DNA of 64,000 nucleotides from Ephemerocybe angulata (Eukaryota; Basidiomycota; Agaricomycetes; Agaricales; Psathyrellaceae), in contig JAACJK010000057.1 of the NCBI GenBank assembly GCA_013368325.1, positions 1,054,001 through 1,118,000 on the forward strand. The letters run 5' to 3'. Of the stretch, positions 22,877 through 34,654 are shown piece after piece (within the stretch, counting starts at the first letter, position 1; every line of letters begins with the position of its first letter). A program made the translations under genes and the position numbers. The notes under the pieces are model-generated. The model was not told the DNA's origin. It did not search any database and worked only from the letters and a program-made list of their open reading frames with translations.

Positions 22877-23858
22877 ATGGCGAGCAGCGACATCAGAACT
22901 ACCTTCCAGTCGTTTCGCGACGACATCGACGCCTACAACGACAGGCGCGAACGGCTCATAAAAGTCCTGCTCCTCTCCAATGCTGTCTTGGCTGTATCCC
23001 TGACTCTGCATTCATCCCCATCAGGCGAGCCGTGACATCACCAACCTTTCGAAGAAAACCATATTCTTGCTGCATCGGCTTGTGCTGGAGAATGCTGAAT
23101 CGCTGGACGACAGGGAAGTATACCTAGCAGCTGCCAAGAAGGGCTATGAAAAGCTCCGTGAGGTGCAAAACGCATACGCTGGCCTGAGAGCCGAGCTAGA
23201 AGCCGATATGTTCTGGCGATATGAACGCCAAGTCTCTCCAGGCCTGCAGGAATACATCGAGGCACTCTCGTTCGCTTGGTACCTGGAGCATGGCTCCCTC
23301 ATTCCCTTTAGCGAAGTCCAGAAATCGATATCTGATTCGGACGGAAAGGCCGTGAGTCACCCAACCTCTCAAAATAGGGACGGACACCGACGATCGTTCA
23401 GTACTTCCCCTTGACTGTAGCGGACTATCTCCTGGGTCTATCTGATCTTACAGGAGAGCTCATGAGATTCGCCATCTCTGGGCTCTCCCGGAAAGGCGGA
23501 CGTAAAAAGGCTATGGAAGTCTGTGCATTTGTTCGGACGTGCAAAGCAGGTGATATGACTTCTTGAACCCAACTCCTGGCAATTCCTGACAAGTCGTCTA
23601 GACTTTGACCGCTTCACCCCCTTCATCTACGAGCTACGGAAGAAGCAGTCGGTGACTACACAGTCCCTTGAAAAGATCGAAGATAGTTGGTGCTTTCCCC
23701 TCGCCCTTGTAAAGCGGCCTGACAGGCTCTTCCTAGCTGTGTACGCTATTTGCGTCCGAAGCTCGGAGTACGACCTACCTCCGGAAATGCTGGACGATAT
23801 CGTCGCGAGCATATCCCAAAGCTCCAGATCAAAAAGGGGGGATGAAGATGAAGAATAA
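22877..23858 (+). CDS. TSNAX: Translin-associated factor X (TRAX)-like protein
   Basis: TRAX pairs with translin in the C3PO endoribonuclease, which degrades passenger RNA strands and processes tRNA leaders. TRAX carries the catalytic acidic residues. Five exons can be spliced (the small last intron begins at 23690). The all-helical fold is recognisable: FRDDIDAYNDRRERLIKASR, DITNLSKKTIFLLHR, LQEYIEALSFAWYLEHGSL, ADYLLGLSDLTGELMRFA, KIEDTVYAICVRSSEYDLP. The DLTGELMR motif with its glutamate is the TRAX signature; translin has DL-x-ELxR variants, so paralogy was judged from this motif and the C-terminal RSSEY. The tail KRGDEDEE is charged. Translin itself is not in the window. The divergent HIT gene shares the 113 bp promoter. 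Confidence 0.85.
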
Positions 23859-24232
23859 AAAAATAAAAAAAGGAGGAAAGTACTTATGTGTTGACTACGT
23901 CGAATAACGGCATTGCATGTGGAACATGAAGAGGCGTCAGTATTTCAGCCATAACAAAGAGTCAGCATCGATCCCATTCCGTTTGTTAAAACCTATAACG
24001 GTGCAGCAACTAGCGAATGATCATTATGATGAGGATACGAAATAAATCGATACCTCAACCGCTGGGATCCCTCTCCAATAACCTTGCATGCCCTGAAAAT
24101 CCTGCTGGGCAGATGGCGTGGGAATTGGACTTAGTGCAAAACGCAAAGGCACGGACTACCAAGTCTATAGTGCTCCCTGGTACCCTGCTCCTCGTACCTT
24201 TCTGACCTAAGGGAGAAAAATGTAAAAAGCTA
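23859..24232. other. Intergenic, no gene seen
   Basis: This is the region after TRAX. It begins with A-rich sequence (repeated AAAAAAT words at 23858-23875) that could hold polyadenylation signals. The oligo-A run at 24215-24228 is the minus-strand Pol III terminator of tRNA-Asn. Confidence 0.5.
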
Positions 24233-24334
24233 CTGCCCCTGTGAGGCTCGAACTCACGACCTTCCGATTACGTAAGCATATTGATTACATAATACTTAAC
24301 AGTCGGACGCTGTAACCAACTCAGCCAAGGGGCA
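24233..24334 (-). tRNA. tRNA-Asn (anticodon GUU) with intron
   Basis: The minus strand has acceptor TGCCCCT paired with AGGGGCA, D-arm GCTG...CAGC, anticodon arm TCCGA-CTGTTAA-TCGGA with anticodon GTT, and T-arm GTGAG-TTCGAGC-CTCAC. The discriminator is G. A 28-base A/T-rich intron sits after the base following the anticodon, the canonical eukaryotic position. The intron ends in TACGTA, as does the region near the intron end of the tRNA-Lys. Confidence 0.9.
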
Positions 24335-24764
24335 GATATAAGTCTATAACATTATACCTTCACGCGATGTCGAAGCCCCGAACTGAGGGCATTTGGTTCA
24401 AAGCCAAGGAGTGGTTTTTCTTGTGCTACAAGGGCTACCTCGCTAAGAGAATCTTCAGGGCCAGTTTCAATGTCGAGAAATCACTTTTTTTTCTTGAAGC
24501 TGGATACGAGTAAGATGCGTTTGTTCGGCGCTTGCAAGGCGCTTGTTCAGACTTGGTTCAGACACCCGCGCCCGTGGCCATTCCGTTCAGGGCCCGATAT
24601 CTGCCCTCAGAGTCGCCCGTCGTGCCAGAGAGTCTTTCAGAGAGGTGCAATCTAGTTCCCATTATCTCGTTAAGCTCGTAGTGGTGTAGAAAGAAATCAC
24701 GGATATCATAATGTATGTCGACGAAGCGACATGCGCTGGCTAGACGCGGAACATAGCGGGGTGT
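24335..24764. other. Intergenic, no gene seen
   Basis: Upstream of tRNA-Asn and downstream of the next minus-strand gene. No conserved coding frame, repeat or RNA was recognised. Confidence 0.4.
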
Positions 24765-27074
24765 TTACAGACTTTTCACTTTCATCGCCACGTTTGTAGA
24801 GTCGGAGGAAATGGGAAACTCGATAAGATGGTAATCGTAGAGGACCTGCCCTCGTTTTGCGTCTCCTACTTTCAAATTTGTCTCCGCCACATCCTCCACG
24901 TCATTCCCATCGAGAGTGATTGCCTTTCCTAGGCTGGAGAGAAGCCCCTTCCCAGATACAGTGCTATCAACCTCTCTTCCAGAGTTGGGGGTTATCAATG
25001 CAACCTTCACCAGGACTTTGCCATTGGCCTGTTCGTCGAGATTGGGGTAGAGGTCCGCGGAGAACAAATCTGTTGGGAACGGATCGGATTCAACCTGCGG
25101 AACCACTGGGATCGGTGATTCCAGAGGTACTACGGCGTCAGGAGTATTGCCCTGAGGCTTGTCTTCGTCGTCGACTAGATCGCCGTGTCCATTCGTATCA
25201 TCTCCGGTGACCGTAACATCATCCTCTTCATCCCATTCCGGGCTCTCTCCATCCCCGTTTCCTTCTGTTAAAGTTGGAGCCTCGCTTGGGTCAACGTCCG
25301 TCCTCTCCAAGGCAGCTCTATCTTTTTCAACCATCGAAGGTGCCCTTCGGAGCCTTGAGATGAGAGGCCCGAGCATAATAAGATAGAACAATGCTCCTCC
25401 ATAAAAGGTGAAGACCGAGAAGAAGTACCTCACCAGTCCGATGATACCTCTCCTCCTCAACGGAGCCGAACGAGAAACCGAAATGACCTCGCGACTCTCG
25501 GAAGGCGTCTCTCCACCAGCATGAGATGACGACCCATTGGCGTTGAGGTGCGTGAGTTCCCCATCGTCCGAAGAGTCCACGGAAGGAATGATAATAGGTT
25601 CCGGAACGAAGGTAACAGTAGGCGACCTCCGATGACTGCTACGGTGCTGAAGCTGCGGCGAAGGGGGAGGGGTGGGAAGGGGTGTGGGCAGCACGACGGG
25701 CACCGCCTTCACGGTATGGATGACTGACGCAGAGCCATGCGAAGAAAGGACGGAGACCTTGCACGCCGGTCCATCCTTTCCAGCGAGGTCGTACACTCTG
25801 CACAGAGTAAACTCGCCTCCGCTGCTGGGCACGGAGAACACGACATCATTGTGTTCCTCGACAGGGGATTCCGCGGAGCGCTTTGTGTCGATATACTCGT
25901 AGTCAAACGTCGATGGCGAGAACACACAGAACTCTGGCGCCGTGCCCTCCTTGAGAGGGGAGGTCACAATCCCCGCGAGCCGGGCGACGTCGAGGGCGAT
26001 ATTTGCCTGGGTGTTGGCGCGGTTGGTGGGAATCAGCACACCCTTCGTAGGTGACTGGCTCCTCGGCGATAAGAGCAACAGCCATCCGTTCTCGTCCTCA
26101 GAAACGCTCAGGCCGACCTGTTCTCCAACACCTCCATGTGCAAGGGCAGCCTGCAAGAGGATGGGGAGTAGACGAGGATCGCTGCAAGTCTGGAATAACA
26201 CATCGCCTGTCCCGACCCCCGAGATAACTCCCGTTGACGGGGAGGCGCTCGTGTAGGCGCCCTGCGTTGCGCTCAGAACATACGCCGGCGCATCATAATG
26301 TTGCGAGCGCTGTCTTCGAGGAACCGCTATGAACAGCTGGGCGTTAGGAACAAAGCCCGACGTCGAAGAGCGTAGGCACCTGCAATTACGAGGTTAGGGC
26401 AGGGCTATGATGCACATTTTCGTTACTCACAAGCGCTTATCAAACGCCCAGACCTGATGGTCGCCCAAAGAGGGTACCTTGGCAATGGCTTGACCCTCGA
26501 TGTCACTCGAGTCCAGGCGGCGAACTAAGCCATGGCCACCGGGGCCCACTGGACTCCACCCTTCACCCAGCTCAGCACCCACAATCGCAGTACCTGTCAA
26601 GACGATTGACCCATCACGACCATGAGACCCAAGCCAAACAACCCCCCCATCCGAGTACAAAACACGATACGTGAACCCGTACCGCCTTCCTCCAGAAAAG
26701 GCGGCCAAGCCCACCGGCACACTGAGCACAAGGCGCTCGACAGACGCCGGCCTTCTTTCTTGATCATTCCCAACGAGGTTAACACGATAAGCAGCATTCG
26801 CCGCGCTTCGGTCGCAAAGGGGCTGGGCGATCGTCAACAACTGCTCTTCTGCAACTTGGAAATCCAGTTCCCCCCAGCGACCGCTCGTGTGATCGTTACC
26901 AGATGGGAGATTGGACCAGAGTTGAACGCGAGCACCGCCCTCCTTTACTCGTTTGTAATCCTCTGCGCCAAGGCTCGCCTCGAACTTAAGAACCAGGTTA
27001 TCTGAAGCGACACGGGCATCTGAGACGGGAATCTTGACCGCCTCACCAATAGCTGGGGAGAAGAGGAGTTGCAT
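24765..27074 (-). CDS. Unrecognised single-span membrane protein with beta-rich N-terminal domain
   Basis: Two exons joined by one short intron (around 26380-26430) give about 750 residues. No catalytic motif is recognised. The first 200 residues look beta-rich, with alternating strands such as RYGFTYRVLYSDGGVVWLGS and GRDGSIVLTGTAI. This recalls carbohydrate-binding or amylase-type beta-sandwich modules, but the similarity is only visual. The middle is mixed. A long Pro/Ser/His-rich linker follows (VVLPTPLPTPPPSPQ). One clear membrane span then lies in LVRYFFSVFTFYGGALFYLI, flanked by arginines (PLRRRGIIG before, SRLRRAPS after). The last 200 residues are acidic and end in a short conserved-looking block (VLYDYHLIEFPI). 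No N-terminal signal peptide is evident. Function unknown; the topology is consistent with an ER or organelle membrane protein. Confidence 0.82.
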
Positions 27075-27370
27075 GGGGGATCGTTAGCTGGGTCGTTATC
27101 GTGACAATCGTGGTGGTAGGATGAAAGAGGGGTTGAGGACGGGATGGGAATCAATATGAACGCGTGTTAGAAACGAGGGGACCGGCCTTCAGCGAGGTAA
27201 TGGGAAAGGATGGAGTAATCACCAAGAATAGGATGGCTTCCAGAACATCGGGAAGGGGTCTATGGTCAGATAGTATACAATTACAGATAATGTACAACCC
27301 TTAACCTGGTTTCGTACTGAAAGTTGCGTCCACACCTTGTCCACACCTTACAGAAAGTGTCATCATGATG

Positions 27371-29012
27371 TCATATATTGGGCAGCAAGACTGCTCGGGA
27401 GGAACGTGTTCGTGCAAAAGGACGGTGGGAACGGTAGGTGGGTGGCGCAACTGGGATAAGATCACTTCCATCGTCACGTATTGGCGAGCTGCGATCGAAG
27501 AAAACTCGTGTAAGGTCGATGACTTGCTGAACATTGGTTCCAGGCTGATCCTCAGGTGGGCGCTTCTTTTCACGGGCCAGTGCTTGTATCTTCCACATCC
27601 TGCGGGAGGGTAAGTAAGTTTCGGGTTCATTCAAGAACGCCTTACTCTTTTCGTTCTAGCCAATCCTTATGCAGATTTCCGCCAGATCTCCACCCATTGT
27701 GACCCGCAACTCCCAGTAATTCGACGTACTTTCCAACAGCGCTTTCTAGGGCGACGTTGGGGATTAACTGCGCAGACACAGATAAGTGAGTTCGACATAT
27801 TGGACAGGTCGACTTTTTCTAAGGAGCAGGAGAATAAGATGCTGGGTATGGTCACAAATAGGGACTGGCTTACCGCGACGGAGACCCATTGATATCCACA
27901 GTCTCCGCAGAAACTGTGTCCGCATGGATTGGCAATATGAGCTGCGGCTCTGTTGTGGCGGAAGTCAATACCGGAAATTAACCTTGCAGATCGGGGCCTT
28001 ACAATATGTCACAGCACCTACAGAGATATCAGTACATATTCATTGCGAGCTGCGCCTTTAACTTACACGGAGCAGGTATACTCGTCCTCCATTTGTTCCA
28101 AAAGAGATAGCGAGCTCGGCCTCGTTGAGTCAACGTTGTATTCATCGCCCTTCACCTTCCCTTTCTTTTTGAGGGCTGGGTAGAGGATGCAGGAGATGGA
28201 GATCTAAAACGCTTGAGGGAATCGTGACAGGAAGGAGCAGCCTCGGCATGGGCTTAAGGTGAACACGAAACGTTAGTTTCAAAGTTCGTATAGACAAGAG
28301 CAACATATCTCACGCACAGAGATCGGACGCTTGAAACGACATTCTGTCAACCATTTACCCAGCACACGGATACATAGCCAACTCACTAGGAAGGGAGGTT
28401 CTAGATTGAAAATGCACTCTGGCCTGTTCATTTCTTGGGCTGGATGGTGCCACATCTGTTCCATTTGAATTTGTATCAGACACGATGCATGTATTGTGGC
28501 ACACAGTGACACTCCGACGAAGAAGAGAACCTCCAAAAATCGGCTACTCACCTGCGAAGCAGAAGAAGACCCCCAGGATTGGAAAGAGTGGGTATTAAGA
28601 ACTCCAGACACGGATATGAAGTGCAACAGGCACTCACGGTTTCCTGTCACACCACTACTAGGCCCTGCAACTCTATCTAAGGGTGTCGGTTCGGTTGTGT
28701 CCACCGGACCGAAAATCCAAGACGAGACACACCTAAACTCTGCCGAGATGAGCTCCCTGCAGCCTGTTGAGTATACCTTTGCTCAATAGCATCAAGCTCC
28801 GCAAAGGCGGTTTCGTCTAAGCTCTCATCGTCGAAATAAATTGAGGATGGGGTGCTCCCTCCTGTGCCGGGTATATGCGCTTCAGCCGCCGCCTCCGGTT
28901 CGCGTTGTGGTGTCCTGCGATTCGGAGCAGGTGCAGATAAAAGCCGGTCCCAGTCGACACCGTCCAAGTCAGCTATATCGTCCGACAAGTTGTCATATTC
29001 GTTGTCGGACAT
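27371..29012 (-). CDS. RING-finger E3 ubiquitin ligase
   Basis: Predicted ubiquitin ligase. The first exon encodes an acidic N-terminus (DNEYDNLSDDIADLDGVDWD and a second patch FDDESLDETAFAELDAIEQR). Middle exons encode Ser/Pro-rich linkers including SLKRFRSPSPASSTQPSKRK, possibly nuclear. The C3HC4 RING starts with EDEYTCSVCCDIL, continues with PCGHSFCGDCGYQWVS and ends with TCPICRTHLS. After it comes LIPNVALESAVGKYVELL, a segment often following this type of fungal RING. The C-terminus is KRPPEDQPGTNVQQVIDLT plus a basic tail. The RING cysteines are spread over three exons, and the 5' linker exons could not all be fixed. The N-terminal exon (28677-29012) is assigned to this gene from position and style, which is inference. 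Confidence 0.78.
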
Positions 29013-30122
29013 GGAGGTTGTGGCTTGAGCGCTTGTGGTACGGTTTCCAAATGGACCATCGCTGGTTCAGGACTCACGGATGCTGACAAATACAGAGTTC
29101 GGCCATAAATAGGTTTGGTTCCGGAACAGGAGTGTGGCCAACGCCAAGACCGCCAAGAGAAACCTTGAATGGAGGCCTATTTTTGGCCGTCGCCTGGTAA
29201 ATTGTATCCCTTCCCCTCATCCGGAGCCAAGACTTGGAAGAAACACAGGGCTTTCATACTCTGGAGCCCGCTCAGCTTCTTACAGCATTTCCGGTGTCCT
29301 GGGGTGTTTCAACCTATTGTAAGGAGGTTCTGTACCGCAACTTTTCCAGAGACACACCGATCTCTTGGTTGCGGACTTGCCAATGAAGCTCTACCTCATG
29401 CGATTCATGGTGGAGAATCCTAACGATCACACAGTTTGGACGGATGCTAATTTTTATAGTGCGTCAGCGGTGGCGCTTATGCTTCATATTGCGACTCCTT
29501 ACCCCAAGCTATCTAAACTTAATAGAGGGTCATGCGCTCAGGACAAGGAGACCGCAAGTTGCTCCATAGCCTCACGTACTATTTCCCCGACCTTTTGTCC
29601 TTGCCAAGCTGCTGAAATGCCACCTGGTGCCTGTGTACCATTCTTAGATACAAGGAACGTCAGGGGACGTCAAAGTCCCGGGTCTGGCGAAAGGCCAAGG
29701 AGACGTGCATCGGATTAACACCCTGGCTATCTCAGTCTCTGGAGTAAAAATAGCGTTTCTCTGCCAAGACGAAGAACGCGTCGCAAGGAATACCACTACC
29801 TGGGTTCTCGCCGAGACCTCTCAGGCCGCGAGAGAAAGCGCTCGTATCGAAAGAACATGGACAAGCATGGTTATACTGTGACATGGGAAGGAACTGTTTC
29901 GTTCAATTATGACTAGAGTACAGTACAGCTACAGATGGGCTATCAGAGCTAAGATGCAGTGGTGGTTGGTGGGCATGGGAATCGCAGAAAGGTAACAGCA
30001 CAACAGGACTACAAGAAAGCACCAAAAAAAAGACAGCGGCACACCCTATGATACAGACAGAAAATAGACGTAGAACTTTACAATAGAAGGGCTTGGAAAA
30101 TACTTGGTATTTTCGGAGGTCA
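29013..30122. other. Intergenic region with weak coding hints
   Basis: This is 1.1 kb between a minus-strand RING gene and the 3' end of another minus-strand gene. On the + strand a stretch around 29355-29460 reads plausibly (LVADLPMKLYLMRFMVENP), but no start, splice model or family was found. It may be a decayed gene or a chance frame. Confidence 0.3.
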
Positions 30123-30908
30123 CTAATGTGTGGCATCGCCGTTGACGTCTCGTCTTGGGCCATCTGAAAGCAAAGACCCTATCGCCATCGACGCCCGCGA
30201 GCGAGGTGAATACTCGGCGGAGTCGCTACGATCGGAGGAGGAGTATGGCGAGGGTGGAAATTGCTCCGCAGGATGTGACGGCTCATAAGCCCCATTGTGG
30301 GACGAATGTGGAGAGCGGGATGAACGCTGACGCTTGCGAGAGGGTTCGGGCATGGAGCTGTCTCGAGGAGCCATGTACGGAGGTTGGCCTGGCATACGTG
30401 ACGGTGACCGACTTCTAGAGCGAGCCTTCCGCGAAGACGGAGAGAGACGCTGGTCCGGATATGGTGCCGACGCGGGGTATTCTCCGTGCGGGTAAGGCGA
30501 ATTCAGACTCCGTGACCGTGCCTCCGAAGTGTTCTGGTAGAGCTCAAGGAGGGACCGTTGCAAGGACGCGACGGAAGATAGACGCTGGGAACACATTAGA
30601 TAGGGCTGCCGAACAGGGGTCCGCATGGGCATACCTGATCCTCAGCAGTTTTGGCATTCAGCATAGCTAATAGCATTTCTCGATCCCCGTCGCCTTTCGA
30701 ACGGTAGGCAGTAAGTATTTCCCGCAAGCTCGGGGGTGGAGGCTGGTGTAGCACGATAAGCCAACGTGGGCCAAAGCGAGGGCGGTTCACGTACTTGGTC
30801 GAGAACGGCATGAGCGGTGGCCAGGACATGCCTGAGGTCACCTGTGAGGGACATTTGAGACGAGGAGGGGTCTTGTTGGGAGATCCGTTGAGAAAGAACA
30901 GAGTTCAT
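30123..30908 (-). CDS. Unrecognised Ser/Arg/Pro-rich protein
   Basis: The model has three exons. The N-terminal part is helical (LTGDLRHVLATAHAVLDQ, PPSLREILTAYRSKGDGDRE, MLLAMLNAKTAEDQ), with the first intron donor at GACCAA/gtacgt. After SVASLQRSLLELYQN the protein becomes low complexity with many Ser-Arg and Arg-Ser pairs (SSRKARSRSRSPSRMPG and SRKRQRSSRSPHSS). It ends in a short block SMAIGSLLSDGPRRDVNGDA. The composition suggests a nuclear RNA- or chromatin-associated protein. No RNA-binding domain is present. Two ATGs 18 codons apart (30908 and inside) could start it. The exonuclease gene starts 501 bp away on the other strand. Confidence 0.65.
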
Positions 30909-31409
30909 GGCAATGTGTGGAAAGGTACAATGGGGCCAAGAAATATTGAGCTTGAGAGGGGACTTGCTCTTATGCTGTCTCTTCTGTCCTATTTTTGTTC
31001 CTCCAAGACTTTTTGCCAAGGCCAAGTACCAAACTGCCTGCGTGCTGTGAGCTATTTTCGAAACGGGGAGAATACTCGGAAACCCGAGCGCCTGAAAGCT
31101 GATGGTCGCAGCGGCGCTGCGCAGAACGACGGTGGGTCCACATCCGCATCGTCGAGCGACTGTGCTCGCAGTCGCGAGTGGTATGAGCGAAACATGAAGC
31201 CCTCCGAGAATGTATGTGCTTGGCACACTTCTGTTCTGGGAAGCGTCGGCGTGACCGGCGATGCGTGACTGCCTGATGGGATCAGCGAGCCTCGAAATAG
31301 CAGCCAATGGGGCGTCTTTTAAATTTACCGGACTAGGGGTCAGGACTACTGTTACTCCTTGCCAAGAGCCTATTCAAGATCATCCTGACCGGTCTGCTAC
31401 ACCATCGCC
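30909..31409. other. Divergent promoter region between SR-like and exonuclease genes
   Basis: The 501 bp between two head-to-head starts is probably shared regulatory DNA. A minus-strand open frame crosses it but has no conserved features. The A/T-rich stretch near 31318-31330 lies about 85 bp before the exonuclease ATG. Confidence 0.4.
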
Positions 31410-33029
31410 ATGGACCCAGAATCGTCTCCGACATCCTCGTTGCCGGCAGCGGCCATACCAGAATCAACAGAAACAGAAACAGAGCCTCCCCAGCCCTTTC
31501 CACAGGCATCCGCCATCGAGAAGCTGCCCCCGCGACCAGCCCCAACCTGGGGGTACTCGTGGACCGAATGGTCGGCCAACGCCAAATTGATCTACCTCCG
31601 TGACACAGACGAAGCCAACGAGCGTCTCTCTCACCTGCAACCCGGCTGTATAGGCTTCGATTTGGAATGGAAACCGACCTACGTGAAAGGAGGGCAGGAG
31701 AACCGTGTAGCGCTAGTCCAAATCGCCAACGATGACATGATATTTCTGGTTCAGATCAGTGCGATGCAAGGTGTGGGGTAGCGTATAATCGCATCTTTTC
31801 GTCGTCGTAACCGTTCCGTACTAGAATTCCCCTCCAAGCTGCGCGAGATTCTAGAAGATCCAGCCTTTCTCAAAGCCGGCGTTGGCATACAAGGTTTGCT
31901 TCTCTAACCGAACCTATCCACGTCGTCACAACTTTTATACTCTCTTCATTGCCCAGGTGACACTAAGAAGCTTTTCACCGACTGGGAAGTATCCGTTCGG
32001 GGGTGCATCGACCTATCCCTTCTCGCGAGATCTGTGGACACTGCTCGATGGAAGGGAAAGTACAACTCTTCGATCGGATTGGCTAGGCTCGTCGAAGTTT
32101 ACTGTTATCGTCTGCTCGGGAAGGGCAAGATTACCCGCAGCAACTGGGAATTGTTCCTGAAGCCTCCTCAGCAACAATGTCGGTCTCATTTCTCCCCACG
32201 CAAATGCCGTTACTGAACAACGCCTTTGGAATTCCCAGATGCCGCGAACGATGCCCATGCCGGCTACATTGTGTGCAAACGCCTCTTGGGTATGATCCAA
32301 CTGTCTAATCCACCAGAGCCAAAGTATTACACCTTCGACTGTGTGAGAGGCTACTACTGCGAACCGACTGGACTACCATGGTCTCCTATAAATCCGACAT
32401 ACGATCCTGGCCCCGCCCCTCCGCCCAAGCCCCACAAGGACCGTAGAGACAGGCGCCGAGTAGACAAAGGCGGGGAAGCTGGCTCGCCAGCGCCGGATGT
32501 TGAAGCAGAGGAACAACCGATAGACCCTACCATCATCGTTCAGAGGCACGAATCGGTTCTGAAGTTAGCACATTCAACTTGGCTTCGGCAACAGGAAACA
32601 CTGGGAAGGGGAAGGAACCAAGACAGTTGGTCATTTCAGCCGAACGCGTTTCAAATTCCTGAACCCTTGCACACGACCTCTAGCCAAAAAGTTCACCATT
32701 CCCGACACAACTCGTACAGCAACTCCACGCCGACCTCTACCACGTTCCCAACTGCAGAATCATCTTCGTCGGTGCCGGCCAGCCCCCCGCAGAGACCTCG
32801 CAACAATCACCCTAACGCGACTCGCGGTGCTTCTTATAATCGCGGATTCCGTGGGAACCAATTCAAGAGGATACCCACCCGAGCAGACCCTCCAGCGGTA
32901 GCTCAGCCCCAGGTCGCGCCTGGTGGAGAAGGCTCGAGCCATAAGGCCACTGATATGCCCCGTCCTCGCTATCGTCAACGTCGACCCAAGCCGTCAAATC
33001 CTCAGCAAACTGCAGCGGCCATCGTCTAA
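31410..33029 (+). CDS. DEDDy 3'-5' exonuclease (WRN-exonuclease/RNase D-like)
   Basis: Four exons (31410-31770, 31825-31893, 31957-32178, 32239-33029) give 480 residues in frame. The DnaQ-like exonuclease fold is complete: the first acidic pair in GCIGFDLEWKPTYV, the second aspartate in the region VGIQGDTKKLFTDWEVSVRG with CIDLSLLAR, and the final Tyr/Asp motif in QQYAANDAHAGYIVCK. The DEDDy metal-binding set is therefore present. The family includes Werner-type exonucleases acting on DNA 3' ends and RNase D-like RNA trimming enzymes; the substrate is not determined here. The last 230 residues are disordered, rich in Pro, Arg, Ser and Gln, with RGF repeats (RGASYNRGFRGNQF) resembling nucleic-acid-binding RGG tails. 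No helicase domain is attached, so this is a stand-alone exonuclease. Confidence 0.9.
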
Positions 33030-34654
33030 CCTCCTTTCATGATCTGCGACTCCCCTTTAATATTGTTGTATTTCTAAAGGTCCTCTGTAACACATCCTGG
33101 CGGCCACACCCTTCGCGACGTCACTCTATCTATTGCCCTCCCCTTCACTATACCAAAGGCAACGCCCCTTAACAGCTCTCTCAAGCCGTCCTTTTACCAT
33201 GTCCACGGTACTCCATGACGACTCCAGACCAAGCCATTTTGGCCATGTCTGGTTAGGAAATGTCTAGATACTGGACGTGTGTTCAAGTCAGGATCCTAAC
33301 TTGCCTTCATCCAATTTTCAAACCGTGATTATTAGGCTTTTACCGGCAGTCTATCCCTAGGACATTCACACTTTTGGCCTTGTAGTTATTCATTCTTGCT
33401 CGAGGAATTGGGTTGACAACATGGACAATACGCTTCCCGCTTCTCGTACGATGGTATAACCCAAGACCGCTTTTCTGGCCTCTTCCACATCGCCGAAAAT
33501 TGTATGATTTTGGATATGTATGTAGCGAGAGAATCGGTCCTTACAGCTTTGCACCTCCCACAAAAATTCCCTCTCGCCTTTCCCCAATCGCACGTCGATA
33601 GCGGTCTTCTCCAAGTGCGATGGTCTCCTGCGAAAAGCCAAGACTTTTTTATATATAACCACTCTTCTTTTGTCTCGAGCGGCTGAATCTACCTATATCG
33701 GACACTCGGTGACAGAGGGCCCTCCACTCCTTCAATCATAATTGCGTTATCGAAGTATTGCGTGCGTTACGCGGTGATTTATTTGGATTCAAACAACTCC
33801 AAGACCGGCGAAGGCAAAAATGAGGCTAATTTTGTCCTTTTTCTGGGCTTGGCGTGGAGGAGAATCCAGTCAGCAGGGCCGCACACTCCCATTGTGTCCC
33901 ATGAGCTCTATTTATATTCCTTCAGTTCCGGGTTTCGGGTGGTATGGATCATTGTGTGGCAGAATGCCAAGACAAAGGCTTTATCTGGTTCCCTGCGTAC
34001 CCGGTTTGTGTGTGTACGGCAGGTGGCGCCGGGGAGCCCAGATGCGTCGTAAGCGCTCTTGCCGCTTGATGAGCGCCCGTCCCTTGACTCGCAGCCGCAG
34101 GGCCTTTGCTTACAAACCGGATAAGAAATAGCCTGGAGGGCGCCTTTGGTGCTGCCCTGCTCGGTGCCCGCAGAAATCCCTGAGTTTTAAAAGGGCGATC
34201 CTCTTTATAATCATCAGCTCTGGGTTGTACGGTCTTGAGCGCTTGAGTTCTGTTTCATTATTACCAAGCTTTGATGTTTGTGTGATCCAGGGACCAAGAC
34301 AGCAGCCGCAAGGGCGCCATGCCAAGCAGTAAGAAGGTATTTGCTCACTGCGAGCGCCAGAAACCAGTTCACATCTACCACCTGTGATTTGCAATATTTA
34401 TAGTGCATGATAATGAGCTGGAGCAGCAAGCCCTTACAGCATCCTTGTGGCAGATACATATCGAATTGAACAAACATCAGTGATACCGGAAGGCAACAAC
34501 CAGCGGGAATGGGAAACATCATAAAACATTCTGGTAGTACAAAACGAGGTGAAGGTGAGTGAGTAAATATGTTACAGCCGAAGCAGGGGCCATCTGCCAG
34601 GCTATGCTTCTTCGTTAATTTGAGCATGGGGGCATGGGCATTCGCCTGGACTCC
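33030..34654. other. Intergenic, 1.6 kb without a recognised gene
   Basis: This lies between two convergent gene ends. No open frame here shows family motifs, and the longest minus-strand frame (34214-34627) has no supporting features. It may contain 3' untranslated regions or a short non-coding RNA, but nothing specific was seen. Confidence 0.4.

Noticed and set aside
29134..29718. Possible + strand gene between the RING and SR-like genes
   Set aside because: Short frames could not be joined by splice sites and no family motif was seen; kept only as a region note.
30642..31307. A 221-codon minus-strand frame extending the SR-like gene upstream
   Set aside because: It reads through the first intron (donor GACCAA/gtacgt) and into the divergent promoter of the exonuclease; only its middle portion is coding.
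34214..34627. Possible small cysteine-rich secreted protein
   Set aside because: Cysteines do not follow hydrophobin or other effector spacing, and there is no signal peptide at a good start.
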